Position numbers and translations under genes: made by a program. Of a DNA stretch of 64,000 nt, positions 10,145 through 21,919 are shown one piece after another. Source of the DNA: Larus michahellis (taxonomy: Eukaryota; Chordata; Aves; Charadriiformes; Laridae); the NCBI RefSeq assembly GCF_964199755.1, contig NC_133913.1, positions 7,666,201 through 7,730,200 of the forward strand, given 5' to 3'. How positions within the stretch are numbered: the stretch's first letter is position 1; each line of letters starts with the position of its first letter. The notes beneath the pieces are model-generated. The model searched no databases and had not been told where the DNA came from. It saw only the letters and a list, made by a program, of their open reading frames with translations.

Positions 10145-11615
10145 ATGCACCTCGGGTATCTTGTCCTTGCTGCCTTCCTGAGGCAACCACTGGGTAAGCA
10201 TTGGCTTTGACTGGAGGCATGATTCCCCTTCTTCCCAGGAGACCCTCACCCCCTCAACAGGTCTCTGCAGGGAGTTGCTCTTGAATTATGGGCAAATGTT
10301 GGGAAACACCAGATCGCAAGTGTGGTTTTGCACCTGCTTTCTCAAGATACTGCTGCTACTGATGGAAAAGAAAAGATGAGACCGAGAAGAAAGAGCTCCT
10401 CTCCTGACCATCACAGACCTCTTGCTTTCCTTTTCTCTTGCCACCCATCCACCTCTCTTTGCCTCTCTCTTCTGAGCTCTCTGGGCCCGGTGTTTCGCAG
10501 ACATATCATTGCAGAAACTCTTTTCCATCTTGAAGTACACCTTTTCTGACCTTGTATCCAAAACACAAATGTTTTCTGAAAGCTGATGCAGGGACATGAA
10601 AGCTCTCTCATGCCACTCACGTTCTTAGGGTGTCCCAGTCTCTCTCCTGGCTGGCACATGTCATGCAGCTTGCCTGGACTATCCATTCCTCCTGCAAGTC
10701 CTCAGTGCCTGGGCTTCCATTGCCCTCTTTTCCTTGACCTCAGAGCCTCCTGAGAGGACAGTTTTGCACCATTTTTCTCAAGATGCTCTTCCTGTTTGAA
10801 AGGAGAGAGAAGAGATACCTCAGACCTCTTCTGCTGCTCTTCTCTCACCTTCAATGCCTTTCTCTCTGCCTCTCTCTTCTGATCCACCTGCTCTCACCAT
10901 AGAAGATCTCAGCTCTCTCTGCACTCTCATATTTTTCCTTGCCAATGCAAATCAGCAAAACTTGTCAAAGCTGCCCCAAGGACCCTTATGCTCTCATCCC
11001 ACTGACAGTAACTGGGTCTCCCATCCTGCCTCCTGGCTGGCTCATGTCCGCCATGGCAAACACTAGGCATGAAAGGCTGTTCCCTGTTTCAATGGGTAGT
11101 AGGAGCAGGAGCAGGGAGGAGGAGCAGGGACACAGCACAGCTCCTCTCAAGTTCCCCACTGAGCTCAGAGCTCCACGCTGCTGCCCAAAATTCCTCTCTG
11201 CTTGCTGTGTCCAGAACTCAGGATTTTCCTCTAAGGCAGATGATAGGGAGCCTTCTATGCTTGCTTTTCATATGTGCTCGTGGTTTGCTTTCCCCTGCTG
11301 AGCTGCTGACCTTCACTTTCTTCCAGGCACCATGGGACAGATCACTGTCACCCAGCAAGAAGGACAAGTCACAGTGAAGCAGAGAGACACCTTCCAAACA
11401 ACCTGCACATACCAGACTTCCAACTTTTATGCTTTGCTTTGGTACCAGCAGAGGAAAGGCCAAGGTCTCCAGCTGGTCTCCTATCAGGCAACTGCTGGCC
11501 ACAAGCCCAGTGGCCGTCTCACCACCGTGCTGAACACCACTGAGAAATACAGCCTCCTGCAGCTGGAGGAAGTCGAGCTCTCTGACAGTGCCTTGTACCT
11601 CTGTGCTGTGCAAGA
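10145..11615 (+). CDS. TCR alpha/delta V segment V1 (leader + V exon)
   Basis: Germline variable segment of a T-cell receptor chain, probably TRAV. Leader exon 10145-10193 encodes the signal peptide [16 protein letters not shown] with a split G codon and donor G|GTAAG. Intron 10194-11326. V exon 11327-11615 follows acceptor ttctttccag. The V domain starts [13 protein letters not shown] and has the first Cys in TTCTYQTS, the core Trp in [11 protein letters not shown], framework 3 [34 protein letters not shown] with the D-x-A-x-Y-x-C motif, and ends at an RSS. No stop or frameshift. It becomes functional only after joining to J. The close paralogue is V1b (58980-60205). The intron (1133 bp) is long for a V gene. 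Any reading frame past 11615 is germline flank. Confidence 0.92.
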
Positions 11616-11654
11616 CACAGTGGTGCAGGGAGCTTCCTTGGCTGTGCAAGAACC
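11616..11654 (+). promoter_or_regulatory. V1 recombination signal sequence (23-RSS)
   Basis: Heptamer CACAGTG (11616-11622) matches the consensus exactly. It is followed by a spacer of exactly 23 bases and nonamer GCAAGAACC (11646-11654; consensus ACAAAAACC). This is the best RSS in the window. Confidence 0.93.
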
Positions 11655-12640
11655 CAGGGGAGGGAGGGGATGTGTCTGTGCAAGGCTGAGGGTGAGGGAA
11701 GGGGCCCTCAGGTGTCCCCTGGCAGCGCAGCTCCCCCTGTACACCCAGGGGTCTGCAGGACAAGATCCTGTGATGGAATGTTTTCTGTCCATTCCAGACG
11801 TCAATTTATGCAACCATGGACTTAAATATTTGCATACCACACTAAATGAAGGCACAGTCTTCGTATTGCCAATGCATTGGAAGTTCTGCTGTCTGATTAA
11901 ACAGCACACACTTGAACCATTGCATTTATATATTACTATTTATTTGTCTTCACCACTATTAATAACCGCAGGCAGATCCATCCTCCCCAACACCCACTGG
12001 GTTTGCCTTGTCTCAAGATGGGGACACCTTAAAGCTGGTTCCACTGTGGTATTTCCCTCTTGAACATTGGCCATGGCAGTTGATGTAAAGAGATACTGTA
12101 CCATTTCTTCACTTAGGCAGATCTCAGCATGGGGCATCCATGGGCCTTCATTCCTCTGTTCTCGTTGGGGACATAAAACATTCTAGTGAGAGCTGGTTGG
12201 TTCCTCCTGCTCATCTGCTGTGATGAACTGGCACTTTTGGTAGCAAGTGTCCTGGATCTGCTCAGTCACAAATGATCAAACTGTGCCTGAGCACTTCTCT
12301 CTTACCCTAGAGTGATATTTTCTCCTTTTTGTCCCTGGGCACAGAGGTGGCTCCTCAAGCAAAACTTCTTTTTTTTGCTGCTGCAGAATGTCTCTGACCT
12401 GAGCCCACAGCAGGAGTCCATGAGGTTTTAATGTTCACGTGCAATTGGGTAGGCTAGACCAGGAAAGCAAGAGCAGGAGGTAGGAATGGAGTTGACCCCA
12501 GCCCGGGTCAGGCAGTGTCCACACTAGAAGGACGCAGATGCTCATGGATAACTTTTATCACCTCGGTGTCTCCTGCAGGAGGAAAATGGCTGCCACAAGC
12601 AAACCGGGACATGTCTGTGCTGTATGGAAGACAAATCTTT
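11655..12640. other. unassigned intergenic DNA downstream of V1
   Basis: No gene, RSS or recognisable repeat is seen. The sequence does not resemble the flank downstream of V1b beyond about 100 bases after the RSS. Confidence 0.4.
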
Positions 12641-13060
12641 GATGCAGGAAATCCATGAACAGACTAGGACAGAGGCTCTCTGTGACCTGCTAACCACAAA
12701 TGAGGAAGAACTGTTGGATGATGTAAAGTTCAAGGCCAGCCTTGCCTGCGGTGACCAGGAGACTGTGGAATTTAAGATCCTCAGAGAACTGACCAAGACA
12801 AACAGGACAACTACTGCAATGGACTTCAGGAGAGCACATCTTGAAGTGGCCAGGGATTGACCTGCTTGGCAAGATGCCCTGGGAAACTTCCCTGGAGCAC
12901 AGCGGTCCCAGGAGAGCTGGCTAACCTTCACGGAGAGCCTCCTCAGAGCACAAGGATGGTCCTCTGCAATGTGGACAAAAGAACGCAGCTGGAGTGGAAA
13001 ACTGCAAGAGATGTAAAGGGAATCAAGAAAATTGTCTCTGAGCCTATTGGCACCAAAAGG
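12640..13060 (+). repeat. old CR1 fragment, endonuclease C-terminal region
   Basis: The frame at 12624-12860 reads TRTEALCDLLTTNEEELLDDVKFKASLACGDQETVEFKILRELTKTNRTTTAMDFRRAHLEV. It is collinear with TREGALLDLLLVNREELVGEVRVGG..GHSDCEMTEFLILGE..RGVSKTATLDFQRANFDL in the long CR1 at 31.2 kb. It is strongly diverged, so ancient. Confidence 0.85.
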
Positions 13061-13069
13061 ATGAATAAG

Positions 13070-13870
13070 TAGATGTGGGCTTATTGCTTGGTTAAAAAGT
13101 GGATCTGGTGACATGTGTCATGGACCTGATGCCTCTTTCTCCTCAGGCCTACCACATGCCTGCATGTCCCCACAAACTCTATGGGAATGAAGCAGCTCCC
13201 ACAGTAGAAGAATAAGGAATTAAGGATCTTTTACTACCATATGGACAAACACAAGTTCATGGGATCACTTGAGATGCATCCAAGGGCATCCAAGGAGCTG
13301 ACTGGACAGTATCTACCCAGAGCAAATACTCTCAGGAGCCTTCTCAACATGCATGAAAGGCAAGAAGGGGATTGGGAGCAGCTGACATGGTCTTACTGAG
13401 GACAAATGATGCCTCACCAACCTCATTGCTTTCCATGAGGAGGTGACAGGCACTGTGGGAAGGGGAGGGGCACTGCCTGGGGTGTGCCTTGACTTCATCA
13501 AGGTCTTTGACATAGCCTCATGGGTGCACACCCATACACACACCGAGGTATGCACACTCACAGGCATGCACACACCCCGACACGTGTGCTGTTGGGGGAT
13601 TTTTATTGTATCTTTTGAGGCAAATGAAACACATGCTTATGCTTAGATTCAAAAAAAAAAAAACACAAAACAAAAAGCAACCAACAAACAATGACCAAAT
13701 GATGAATATATTGGACAGAGTCTTACCACAATATGCAGTTCTACAAGGAGTTTGCAAAGATGAGTCAGAAGCCAATTCCTGATATACACTGGCAGAAGCA
13801 CAGGTGTCAACTGTCATAAGTGATCTCCCTAAGGGTGCTGTGGGGGTGTGGGACCAGTCCCAGATCTGTA
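13070..13870. repeat. duplicated block (homologous to 44300-45060, part also at 22930-23290)
   Basis: Shares tgtgggcttattgct, gaagaataaggaattaagga and ccatatggacaaacacaag with 44300-44580. It then contains a small CR1 RT remnant (about 13405-13520: gcctcaccaacctcattgct, accttgacttcatcaaggtc), a CA/GC-rich stretch and an A-rich tract near 13650-13672. The same remnant recurs at 22945-23050 and 44690-44800, so this piece exists three times. Confidence 0.8.
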
Positions 13871-14249
13871 AAGTCACTGGTGCCTCAGTGATGAGTATTC
13901 ACAGGGCAGCAGAGTGTGGCACACCTGGGACAAGCCAGACTCCCCACAGGCTGCAAACGCTGAGGCTGGGGCACCCAAAATTATAATAACCCAGTAAGAA
14001 AGGCACTCCTCCTTTTCAAAGCATTCCTTAAAAATGTCATTTATTAGTGCTAAGACTAGAAAGAAAGAGATGATAATATAGGTAACCTTACATCCCTCGA
14101 GACGCTGGGAACACTGAGCAGGTCCCATTCACAGAAGAGTTGCCCCATTTTGGTCTGTTGAGTTTTAGAGCATTTTCTTCAAAGGAAACAATTCCATTCA
14201 TCATTTTAACTCTCAAACACCACGACTCTGCCAGTTGCTTATTGCATGT

Positions 14250-14900
14250 GAACAACTACGAGCAGCTTTCCCATCCTTGTTTCTTAGGGTGTAAATCAAG
14301 GGGGTTGATCAGGGGAGTAAGAAGGATGCAAAGAAGAGCCACTGCTCTGCCTAGTGACCCTTTGGAGGGGGTTCATGTGTAGGTGGAGACACACGTGCCA
14401 TAGAAACAGGCCACAGCAATGAAATGGGAAGCACGGGTTGAGGCAGCTCAGTGCCTTCCTTCTGCACAGCAGAGCTACAGGACGATTCTTGCTCTGCACC
14501 TGTAGAGAAGTGAGGATGAAGTGGAAGCAGCAGAGGGTCACCTCACCAATACCAAACATGATGACATCCTTGTTGGCAGAAGTGCCAGCACAAGCCATGT
14601 CCAGGAGGAGGGGTGGCAGATGACTGAACTGGTGCATGTGCCTGGGTGCACAGTAAACCAAATGGGACATGATTATTGTAGGCAGAGCACACAGGGAACT
14701 GGCCAGTCCTGTCACTGCCACCAGCCAGATGCACACAACTGATGCGTGATGGCCCGGTAGCACATTGGGGTGCAGAGAGCCAAGCAGTGGCCACAGGACA
14801 TGGGAGAAGTACAGCTGGGCCATGCAGCACTGCAAGGAGATGGGTTTGTTCCCTGGCCTGAGGAAGCCCTCCAGCACCTTTGGAAGGAAGACACCAGAGA
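14250..14900 (-). pseudogene. olfactory receptor pseudogene, TM3 to TM7 only
   Basis: Seven-helix odorant-receptor family, recognisable on the minus strand but broken. The order is LPKVLEGF...KPISLQCCMAQLYFSHVLW (loop and TM3), a TM4/loop segment ALPTIIMSHLVYCAPRHMHQF, MFGIGEVTLCCFHFILTSLQ (TM5), RRKALS...FPFHC (start of TM6), and in another frame AVALLCILLTPLINPLIYTLRNKDGKAA (TM7, the conserved PLIYTLRNK end). At least two frame changes occur, and TM1-TM2 with the start are missing. A shorter relative is at 47781-48071. The family within the ORs is uncertain. Confidence 0.85.
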
Positions 14901-14989
14901 AGAAGCTTTTTGCCTTCTGTTGTGCTGAGCTGGACATTGTCAGCTGTATTTCCCTCTTGGTGGAGGACGTGGCTGTGGGGATTTCCATC

Positions 14990-15385
14990 CTTCCACTTGT
15001 ACACTTTTGTCAAGACATCTGGATTTGCATGCAGGAAATAAGATATGTAGTGGCTGCCAAGAGACATTTCTACTGATCAGAAGGGAAGAGATTTACATGT
15101 AGAAGAAACCTCTCCTCCCCGAATGGCACCCAGTCCCTGAGCACAGATTTTCTGTGGGGGCCAACAAAGCAGTCACGGGCTCTGCACTTACCTACACCTC
15201 TCTTGGAAAGTGCACCCAGTCCCCTCATCCTTGCTGATCTTCTCATTCCCCTGCATGCTCCTTATGAGAACAATTTGATCTCCCTCAGAAATACACCGTT
15301 TCGCTGTCCCCATTTCTGTGCTGACTGCCCTCAGTTCCCACAGGTTTAACTCCAGTTTCCAGCCTCAACTCATTCAGCAGAATGA
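14990..15385. repeat. duplicated block (homologous to about 25200-25380)
   Basis: From about 15245 the sequence cattcccctgcatgctcctt...atgatctccctcagaaatacaccgtttc-like tracks 25245-25380 nearly base for base, up to ttcagcag. In the 25 kb copy the keratin gene follows. Here the next block (15400 on) is the sequence that lies beyond the keratin in the other copy. Confidence 0.8.
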
Positions 15386-15399
15386 GTGACTTGGGAGCA

Positions 15400-16060
15400 T
15401 GGGTGACTTGACAGCATGGGAGCTCCTCAGCAGGGTTGGCAGTCCCCGCTCCCTGCCTCTCCAGGCCAGGACACAGCTCCTTTCCCCAGTATTAGGGAGT
15501 TCAAAAGGATGGGGATTGCTTTCTGGGCAGGGAGAAAGGATGAGGAATCTTGTCCACCATGTGCTGGCCATCCCTGGGTGCAAGTTTCCAATGCGGTGTT
15601 GGTGGTGTCTGGGGTGGGACGCAGTCTTCTCTTATGTCCATGTCAATGCCAAATGGACTTGTACAGCCCATTGACCTGATGCCATGTCAGGCAGGGGCTA
15701 AGACCTTGAATCAAACAGGTCCTGAATGAAAGGAACATGAAGCCTGAGGTCGCTGGTGAGTGGAAGGACAGACCCTGTGGCTTGCATCGGGAAAGCCAAA
15801 GAGCTGACAACTGCTTTGGTCTTTCAGCCTACAAGGACCTTCATGTCCCACACTGGAATCTCGGTCTGAGTGCCCAGCAACTGCCGCAGGAGGGTACAGA
15901 CATTAGATTTGAGGCCACATCCACCAAAGCCTAATGCTGTCCCAGAGGGGTGTCGGTCCTCTTTCCGACATTGGGTGTCAAGGGTGTATGGAGTTCCTGA
16001 GCCCATCTCCCCTCCCGAATGTTTGTCTTCCTGGACTCAGGTCCAACCAGGAGACAGTGC
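15400..16060. repeat. duplicated block (homologous to about 27910-28560)
   Basis: Shares ggcagtccccgctccctgcc, ggccaggacacagct, ccaccatgtgctggccatcc and acctga.cc..ctggactca blocks with 27935-28560. No gene is supported. In both copies it lies upstream of a V2-type segment. Confidence 0.8.
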
Positions 16061-16460
16061 AGCCAAGCCTTCCCCCACTTAGAGTGTTGTTCCTCACTCC
16101 CAGCAGAAGGAAATGAGTGGCTGCTGGTTCCAGCCTCTGGGCTCGGAGAGAGCTCTGGGAAGCTGGTCCATGTGCTGGGCCAAGGCCCCGCTGCTGTGCC
16201 AGGCTGCAGCTGGCGCTGTGCAGGCTGCTTCTTGCTGGAGGACGGGAAGAGTCCATTTCCCAGCTGGGCAAAATAGTGCCCCTCCAGAGTCCTGAGCGCT
16301 CTGAGTCTGGGCGAGCACCCGAGCAGCAACGGCAGAGGGCTGAGCCCCGGGGTGGAGCTGACGGCGGACGGCAGGAGCAGAGAGGAGAGGAGGAGGTGGA
16401 GAGGAGGCCGCGCAGCTGGAGCAGAGAGCCAAGGCTGGCGGCGGGCAGTGGAGCAGCGGG

Positions 16461-17379
16461 ATGCTGAGGTGCTGAGGCGCAGGTCTGGCAGGGCTGGCAG
16501 CACTGCTGCTGGGTGCGTGGGGCTGGCGGCGGTGCATGGGGCCAGGGCTGTATCCGGTGGGTTCCCCGGGGAGCCTAGCTCCAACTCTTCCCTCTCCTTC
16601 TTCAACGTGTCTTTCCCCCTCCTGCCTCTCTGCCATCTTTTGTGTCTCCGAGTCTCCCCTTGCTATTTTCCCAATGTCTTCATCATTTCTGTCGGTAGAC
16701 CTGCTCCGCATTCATGTCTACCTTTGCATGCACCCTCTCCTTCCCCTGTTCATTCTGCAGTTCTTATTGTCCGCAATATAGCCCTCTATCCTTTCCTGTA
16801 ACACCCACTTCCCCTCTTGGTCTTCTCTCTCCATCCATCCATCCATCCACTGATCTGACTTTTATTTAATCTCCGCATGCATAAATTTCAGCTTACCTCC
16901 CTTCCTCCTCTAATCCCTCTGGACACCCACACCAGGATCACTCTTGATCTGTGTTGGTAGGCCCATGTCCCCATCTGTTCCTGTCCTGTGTCACTGCTAC
17001 AGTTCCTGACAAATTCTCTGCTTCAAGCACCATCAGAGCTGGACCATCTTTAAGAGTTGTTGTCCTTTCGTTCTTCTTTCCCAGCAGCAGCTGCAGGAGG
17101 AGCCCAGGTACAGCAGCAGCAGGTGGCAGAGACCCCCGAGGGCATCAGCATCAACATCACTTGCTCGCACCCCAATATAAATTCTTATGACTCCATCCAA
17201 TGGTACCGCCAGCTCCCGGGACGAGGCCCCGCGCTGCTCCTGAGCACTCTCAAAGACTCCAAAGAGCTGCGGGACCCGCCGGGGCGGCTGCGGGTGTCGG
17301 CACACCGCCGCTCCAGCGCCCTGTGGCTCGCCCGGCCCCGGCGCGGGGACGCGGCGGTGTATTACTGCGCCCTGGGAGA
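16461..17379 (+). pseudogene. TCR V segment V2a with stop in leader, V exon open
   Basis: Paralogue of V2b and V2c. The leader exon (16461-16512) reads ATG CTG AGG TGC TGA: an in-frame stop at 16473-16475 where V2b and V2c read MRRCRG. The donor GG|GTGCGT is intact. Intron 16513-17084. V exon 17085-17379 follows acceptor ttctttcccag and is fully open: AQVQQQQVAETPEGISINITCSHPN (first Cys), SIQWYRQLPGRGPALLL (core Trp), GRLRVSAHRRSSALWLARPRRGDAAVYYCALGD (second Cys), ending at an RSS. The CALGD end resembles TRDV-type segments, so this family could serve alpha or delta chains. As it stands no signal peptide can be made. A downstream alternative start is not evident. Confidence 0.88.
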
Positions 17380-17418
17380 CACGGGGAGAGGAGCCGGGGC
17401 TGCGGCCGGGCAGGAACC
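17380..17418 (+). promoter_or_regulatory. V2a recombination signal sequence (23-RSS)
   Basis: Heptamer CACGGGG (first three bases and position 5 and 7 match CACAGTG), spacer of exactly 23 bases, nonamer GCAGGAACC at 17410-17418. The same heptamer and nonamer are shared by V2b and V2c. Confidence 0.85.
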
Positions 17419-17869
17419 GGCGCGGGCGGGGCCGGGCGTGTGTGTCGGGGCCGAGGGGACCGGCCGGGACGGGCCCGCCAGGAGGCGCTGCCGCTCCGCC
17501 CGCCGGGGCCGCCTCGCCCCAACCGGCCCCTCGCCCCGCGCCGCTTCCCCCGCCCGACCGGCCCCGGCCCCGGCAACCCCGCACTCCCAGCGGGACGCAC
17601 ACAGAAATCCCCCGCCACACTGCCGCCGCCGCCGGGGCAGGAATGGCGCCGGGAGCGCTGGCCGTGTCCGGCGGAGCCCGGCAAGGGGCGATGGCAGCCG
17701 CCGGCCCCGCTGGCGCCCGGCCGGGAGCAGCGCCTTTCTGCTCCGCACAGGGCGGCGGGCGGCAGAGATCCTCCTGCCCACGGGCAGCCGCCCAGCCCTC
17801 GCTCCTGCCGCACGGACCGCCCACTGCTGCTGCTTCACGGGCAGGGCCCGGGGATCTCTTCCACCCCAC

Positions 17870-18716
17870 TCACTGGCGTCATTGGGGAGCAGAGGGCAGC
17901 CCACCATCCTTCTGCCATGGCCTCGACTGAACAACAGGACAGTACAGGCCTTGTGGAAGTGTGGTTGTGAATGGGGGCTGAAGAGCCCTGCTCCAGGCAG
18001 CAGACACCAGAAGACATGAAAATCAAGTAGGCCTTTTGCTTGCGTGGGTATTGACGTTCTGGGGCTCAGGGTGGGAGAAGCATCTGGAGGCTGTGGGTAA
18101 TGTGGGTAAGTGAAGGGACACAGAAGGACTGCCTGCACAACAGAGAGCTGGGTTGCCATGTCCTCCCCCTGCCAGAGTGAGGCAGTGTGTCTGTCCCTGT
18201 GCAGCTGGTTTCTGGAGCAGATGCTCTTCAGAGAGATGTTTCTCTTCAGGTTCCTCCTCTATGGGCAGAGGAGAAGGGAAAGAGTGTGTGACACCTGGGT
18301 CCAGGCACTTCAGAGTGTGCCTGGTCCTCTCTCCATCCAGACAGTCCCAGGGACAGGGTGGACATGGGTGGGGGCAGGGGTGCCTTCTCCCTCTCCTGCA
18401 GAGCTGGGTGCAGGCCTGTGCAGCTGGCTAGGTGGTGGGTGTCAGGAGAAGTTCTCAAGGGATCTTTGTTCTTTAGATGGCCACTACTCAAACCATGATT
18501 CTTTTATGTCTCTAGAGGGCTGCCTTGTGGTAGAGGTCGGGGGACAGGCCCAAAGAGGCCTGGCTGGAGCAGCAGGCAGAGAGTTTTGCTCCACCCTCTG
18601 GGCTGTGGTTTGGAGGCCTCTTTGATCGGGCAGAGGTAGAAGAAGAGGTGAAGGTGCAAGCCTCGGGTCCCTCATGCTCGCAGGTCCCTGGGCACCCCCT
18701 GAAGAGAGAGCGTGAC
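17870..18716. repeat. segmental duplication A, between V2a and V3a
   Basis: From 17880 this is nearly identical to 36525-37362. About 690 bases present in copy B (35836-36522) are absent here at 17872-17880. No gene is seen. Open frames up to 171 codons have no known domain and are not conserved as proteins outside the duplication. Confidence 0.85.
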
Positions 18717-19568
18717 ATGGTCCTGATTTTCCTGTCAGCCCTGGTGGGACTGGCTGACTTTGGTGAGATGTGACTTTCAGGCTGGGGAGACTGAGGCAAG
18801 AGTTTGTGCATCCGGTGGTGGAAGGGAGGGGATGTGAGTGCTGACTGCCTGGGATACCTGGGAATGTATCCGTAGGGAGATCAGGGGCTGCGTATGGGTA
18901 CAGCAAATAATCTGGGAGATGTCAGGAGTAATGGGCGTCAAAGGAGGAACAAGACCTCACCTGAACTTTGCAGCTGCTCAGCATTCCTGAATGTGCTGCT
19001 AATACATATTAAGCCTGAAAAGAGGGAAAGGTGCTGGGGAATGGACCAACGTGGCATAGAGCGGCTTCTCTGCTGTATGTATTGGATACAATGCTACCAA
19101 TCTCTGTAGGGATGGCTATAAACGAGAAGCTGCAGAACAAACAGGGACAAACAGCTCATCATTTCTGAGGCTAGAAAAGTGAGATGGACAGTGGGGACAG
19201 TGAGCAAGCTGATGAAGTTGTAGATGGACAGGTCCATTGGCAAGCAAAGCTGAAAGCCTTTTCTGGCTTTACAGGTCATGCCCAAAAGGACTCTGTGCTC
19301 CAGTTCCCAGCAGAAATGACCATCCAGGTGGGACACAAGGCAACGCTGCACTGCAATTTCTCCACCAGGGATTCCAATCCCTACATCTTCTGGTACCAGC
19401 AGCACCAGACCCAGTCCCTTCAGATGCTGCTACGAGTAAGCAAGTACAGAGCTCATGAGGCATCAGGGAGGTTCTCCTCCACACTGTCTGCAAAGGACTC
19501 CCAGGTGCTTCTGCATGTGTGAGACACCGAGCTCCAGGACAGCGCTGCCTATTTCTGTGCACTGAGCC
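18717..19568 (+). pseudogene. TCR V segment V3a, stop in framework 3
   Basis: Leader exon 18717-18762 encodes MVLIFLSALVGLADF with a split G and donor G|GTGAGA. Intron 18763-19274. V exon 19275-19568 starts after ggctttacag and reads GHAQKDSVLQFPAEMTIQVGHKATLHCNFS (first Cys), NPYIFWYQQHQTQSLQMLL (Trp), GRFSSTLSAKDSQVLLHV, then TGA at 19520-19522, then DTELQDSAAYFCALS (second Cys). The stop is most simply CGA to TGA, a CpG-type change. Splice sites and RSS are intact, so it can probably rearrange but not encode a chain. V3b (37363-38214) carries the same stop. Confidence 0.92.
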
Positions 19569-19607
19569 CACACTGGTGCCCACAGCTGGCAGCAGTGCAC
19601 AGAAACG
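19569..19607 (+). promoter_or_regulatory. V3a recombination signal sequence (23-RSS)
   Basis: Heptamer CACACTG (one mismatch), spacer of exactly 23 bases, nonamer ACAGAAACG at 19599-19607. Confidence 0.9.
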
Positions 19608-21919
19608 TGGGGGTGCTCTGAGGAGCAGTTCCCTCCCTGCCACTGCTTGCATGGAGCTCTGAGCTCAGACTGCCCAGCAGTGGCACCTGGGGCTGTGGTG
19701 AGGGTGGGCCTCTGCCTCCCCAGCCTGTGCTGCTGTGAAGCACATGCCAATGTGACTTTTACAGCTGTGTCTAGATCCAGGGTCTTTGGTGATGAATAGA
19801 ACCCAAGAAACCTGACTTGGGCAGGCCCATTGGAGGCTAAACCATAAAGAAGCCAAACCAGGCTTGTAAATGCCTTCTGCTTAGAATAGCTGGTACAGTG
19901 GCGTGAGTCCTCAGGGCAAGTAACCTATCAGCTTGTGTGCTTCTTCCCTTTCCCTGTGGCTCCACTGATGGCCACAGCTGGAGAACAAAGCTTGTGGTAG
20001 GAGGCACAACTCCTCTTATGGTTTTGCCACATGGCCATAGTAGCCCCAGAAGGGAAGAGCCCTTCCTTGCCCCATATGTAGGCATCATCAAGTGTAAAAG
20101 ACCCATCAGCCAGATGCTGAACAAGATTCTCTGGTTAAACCCTTCCTGCACTCAGCCACTGCCAGAGAGTGGTCCCACTCTTTTTCATGTCTCTTTTCCT
20201 TCTCAGGAAAACCAGCAGTGCTCAACTGGGAGGAACCCCTATGTCCCCGAGCCCATGCTGGTTTCTCTGTCCAACAACTGGTCATCACATCCCAGTGATC
20301 TTCTTTCCTGCCATAGGCAACAGGAATCATTCTGGGGATCCATTCTCAGGTGATCCCATCCCAGCAATGCATGTGGAAGCTCAGGTGGAGGGTGCTGACT
20401 TTCCAGGTGGACCCCACCCTATGAACTGGAGTCTGTTGCTCATGAAGCATCATCCACTTCACCTGAGAAAGCCTAGGCTAGATTGCAGTTGTCCTAGTGC
20501 TGCTGCAGGATGGCCTGCCTCTCCCAAGTGATGTGGGTCTGCTCTGCCAGCCCTGTTGCAGGCTTTGAATGCCCCTGTTTATCTCAGAGGGCTTTAGGAA
20601 GCACTGACGGGGAATTGACAGGAGCCTTCAGTGTTCCACACTCCTTTGTGTCTCAGGTCCCTTGGACACTTCAGGTCCTGCTTTTGATTGCTCTCCAGGG
20701 CTGCAGAGTGCTTCAACACTCCACAGAGACAGTTCTCCCCCAAAAGCAAGGAATGACAAACAGTGATGGCTACTTAAGGACACATCCAGCCTCAGGTTCT
20801 TTCTCCAGCCTCAGTGGGCTGTCGCAGGGATTTTCCCAAGTGCCCCTGAGAAAGAGAGCACAGCTGACAAGGGCAGGCATCAGCCTGTCCTTGGCACTGG
20901 TGCCTGGGTCTGGCTGCAAGTCTAGGAGCCAAGTGCCCAGGACAGGTGGACACAGGAAGATCACCTCCAGAAGCACCACTGCTTCCAGAAGGGAGGCGCA
21001 GATGTTCAGTATGGATTCAATCATCTCAATGGAGAGCTCTACACTCAGGTGAAATCAGTCCCACACTGATCTTAAAGGTGTGTCTGCCATCTTGATGCCT
21101 CCTCCTTCTGAAGTGGTCACATGGACTCCCTTCAGTGTCCTTGTGCAGAAAGAAGAGCTTTGAGAACATGATGCCTCAAATGAAAATTGGAAGGGGGACA
21201 AGCAAGTGCCTTTTGGAAGTGCTGACATCCTCCCAATGAGTGAGAGGAGAGAATTGCTGCCCAGCCAGCCTTTCACAGTTCTGCAGTTTGGGGACTTTGC
21301 CAATCTCATTGAAGTGTTTCCACAACAAAGCCCAAAACGGGTGGCACGATGGACTGTTAAAAACTGATGTGGAGTTTCAGATGTGGAAATGTCCTGACAC
21401 ATCTAGCATGAAGCATAGTGATTTGCATATTTTTAATTAAATATTTAAAAATACCTTAAGATACAGGATTGAGGGAAGGAGAGGGAGTGTAAATTTTGTT
21501 GACTGACTTCTGTTGGGAATAATGGCTATAGGTAGAGATACCAGACATTGCCAAATTTTCTGTTGAACCAGAGCATGATTCTCTGAAACAGCCACGGGAT
21601 TGGGACATAAATCCTTCCAGAAAATGTCAAACTAAACTGAGAAATACATGCCCCTTTCCTAAAGCAGTGAGCCAGCTGCTGGGAATAATTTAGGGGACAC
21701 AGGTGAATCCCTGACAAAATGAAGCCCTTGGCAAGCTGGAATTCAAACTTGTGGGATGACCACTCCTCCAGTCTTCTGTTGGAGAGCTGTTTCTCAATGG
21801 TATTTGTGAGCTGTGAGTGGAGTGAAATGGGCTCAGTGGGAAACTGGTGGCAGGGTAGAAGTCGTGGGAGGGAGGGGATGTACCTGTTTGCTCCCACTGA
21901 GGCCCTTTGAAAAGTCACT
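19608..21919. repeat. segmental duplication A, V3a to OR pseudogene
   Basis: Nearly identical to 38254-39105 plus 40981-42300 of copy B. Copy A keeps about 183 bases (19653-19836) and about 130 bases near 20320-20440 that copy B lacks. Copy A lacks the CR1 found in B. The empty CR1 site is at about 20741-20746. No gene is visible. Confidence 0.9.

Larger units (their letters stand above)
16300..17850. other. CpG-rich island around V2a
   Basis: Dense CpG covers the leader region (16310-16460) and, much more strongly, 17200-17850, which includes the V exon, RSS and about 430 bases of 3' flank. Flanking DNA is CpG-poor. The V exon and its 3' flank have equivalents at 35150-35830 and 51960-52620. 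Confidence 0.85.

Noticed and set aside
11332-12063. 243-codon frame starting in V1
   Set aside because: Only 11327-11615 is V exon. The frame runs through the RSS into germline flank.
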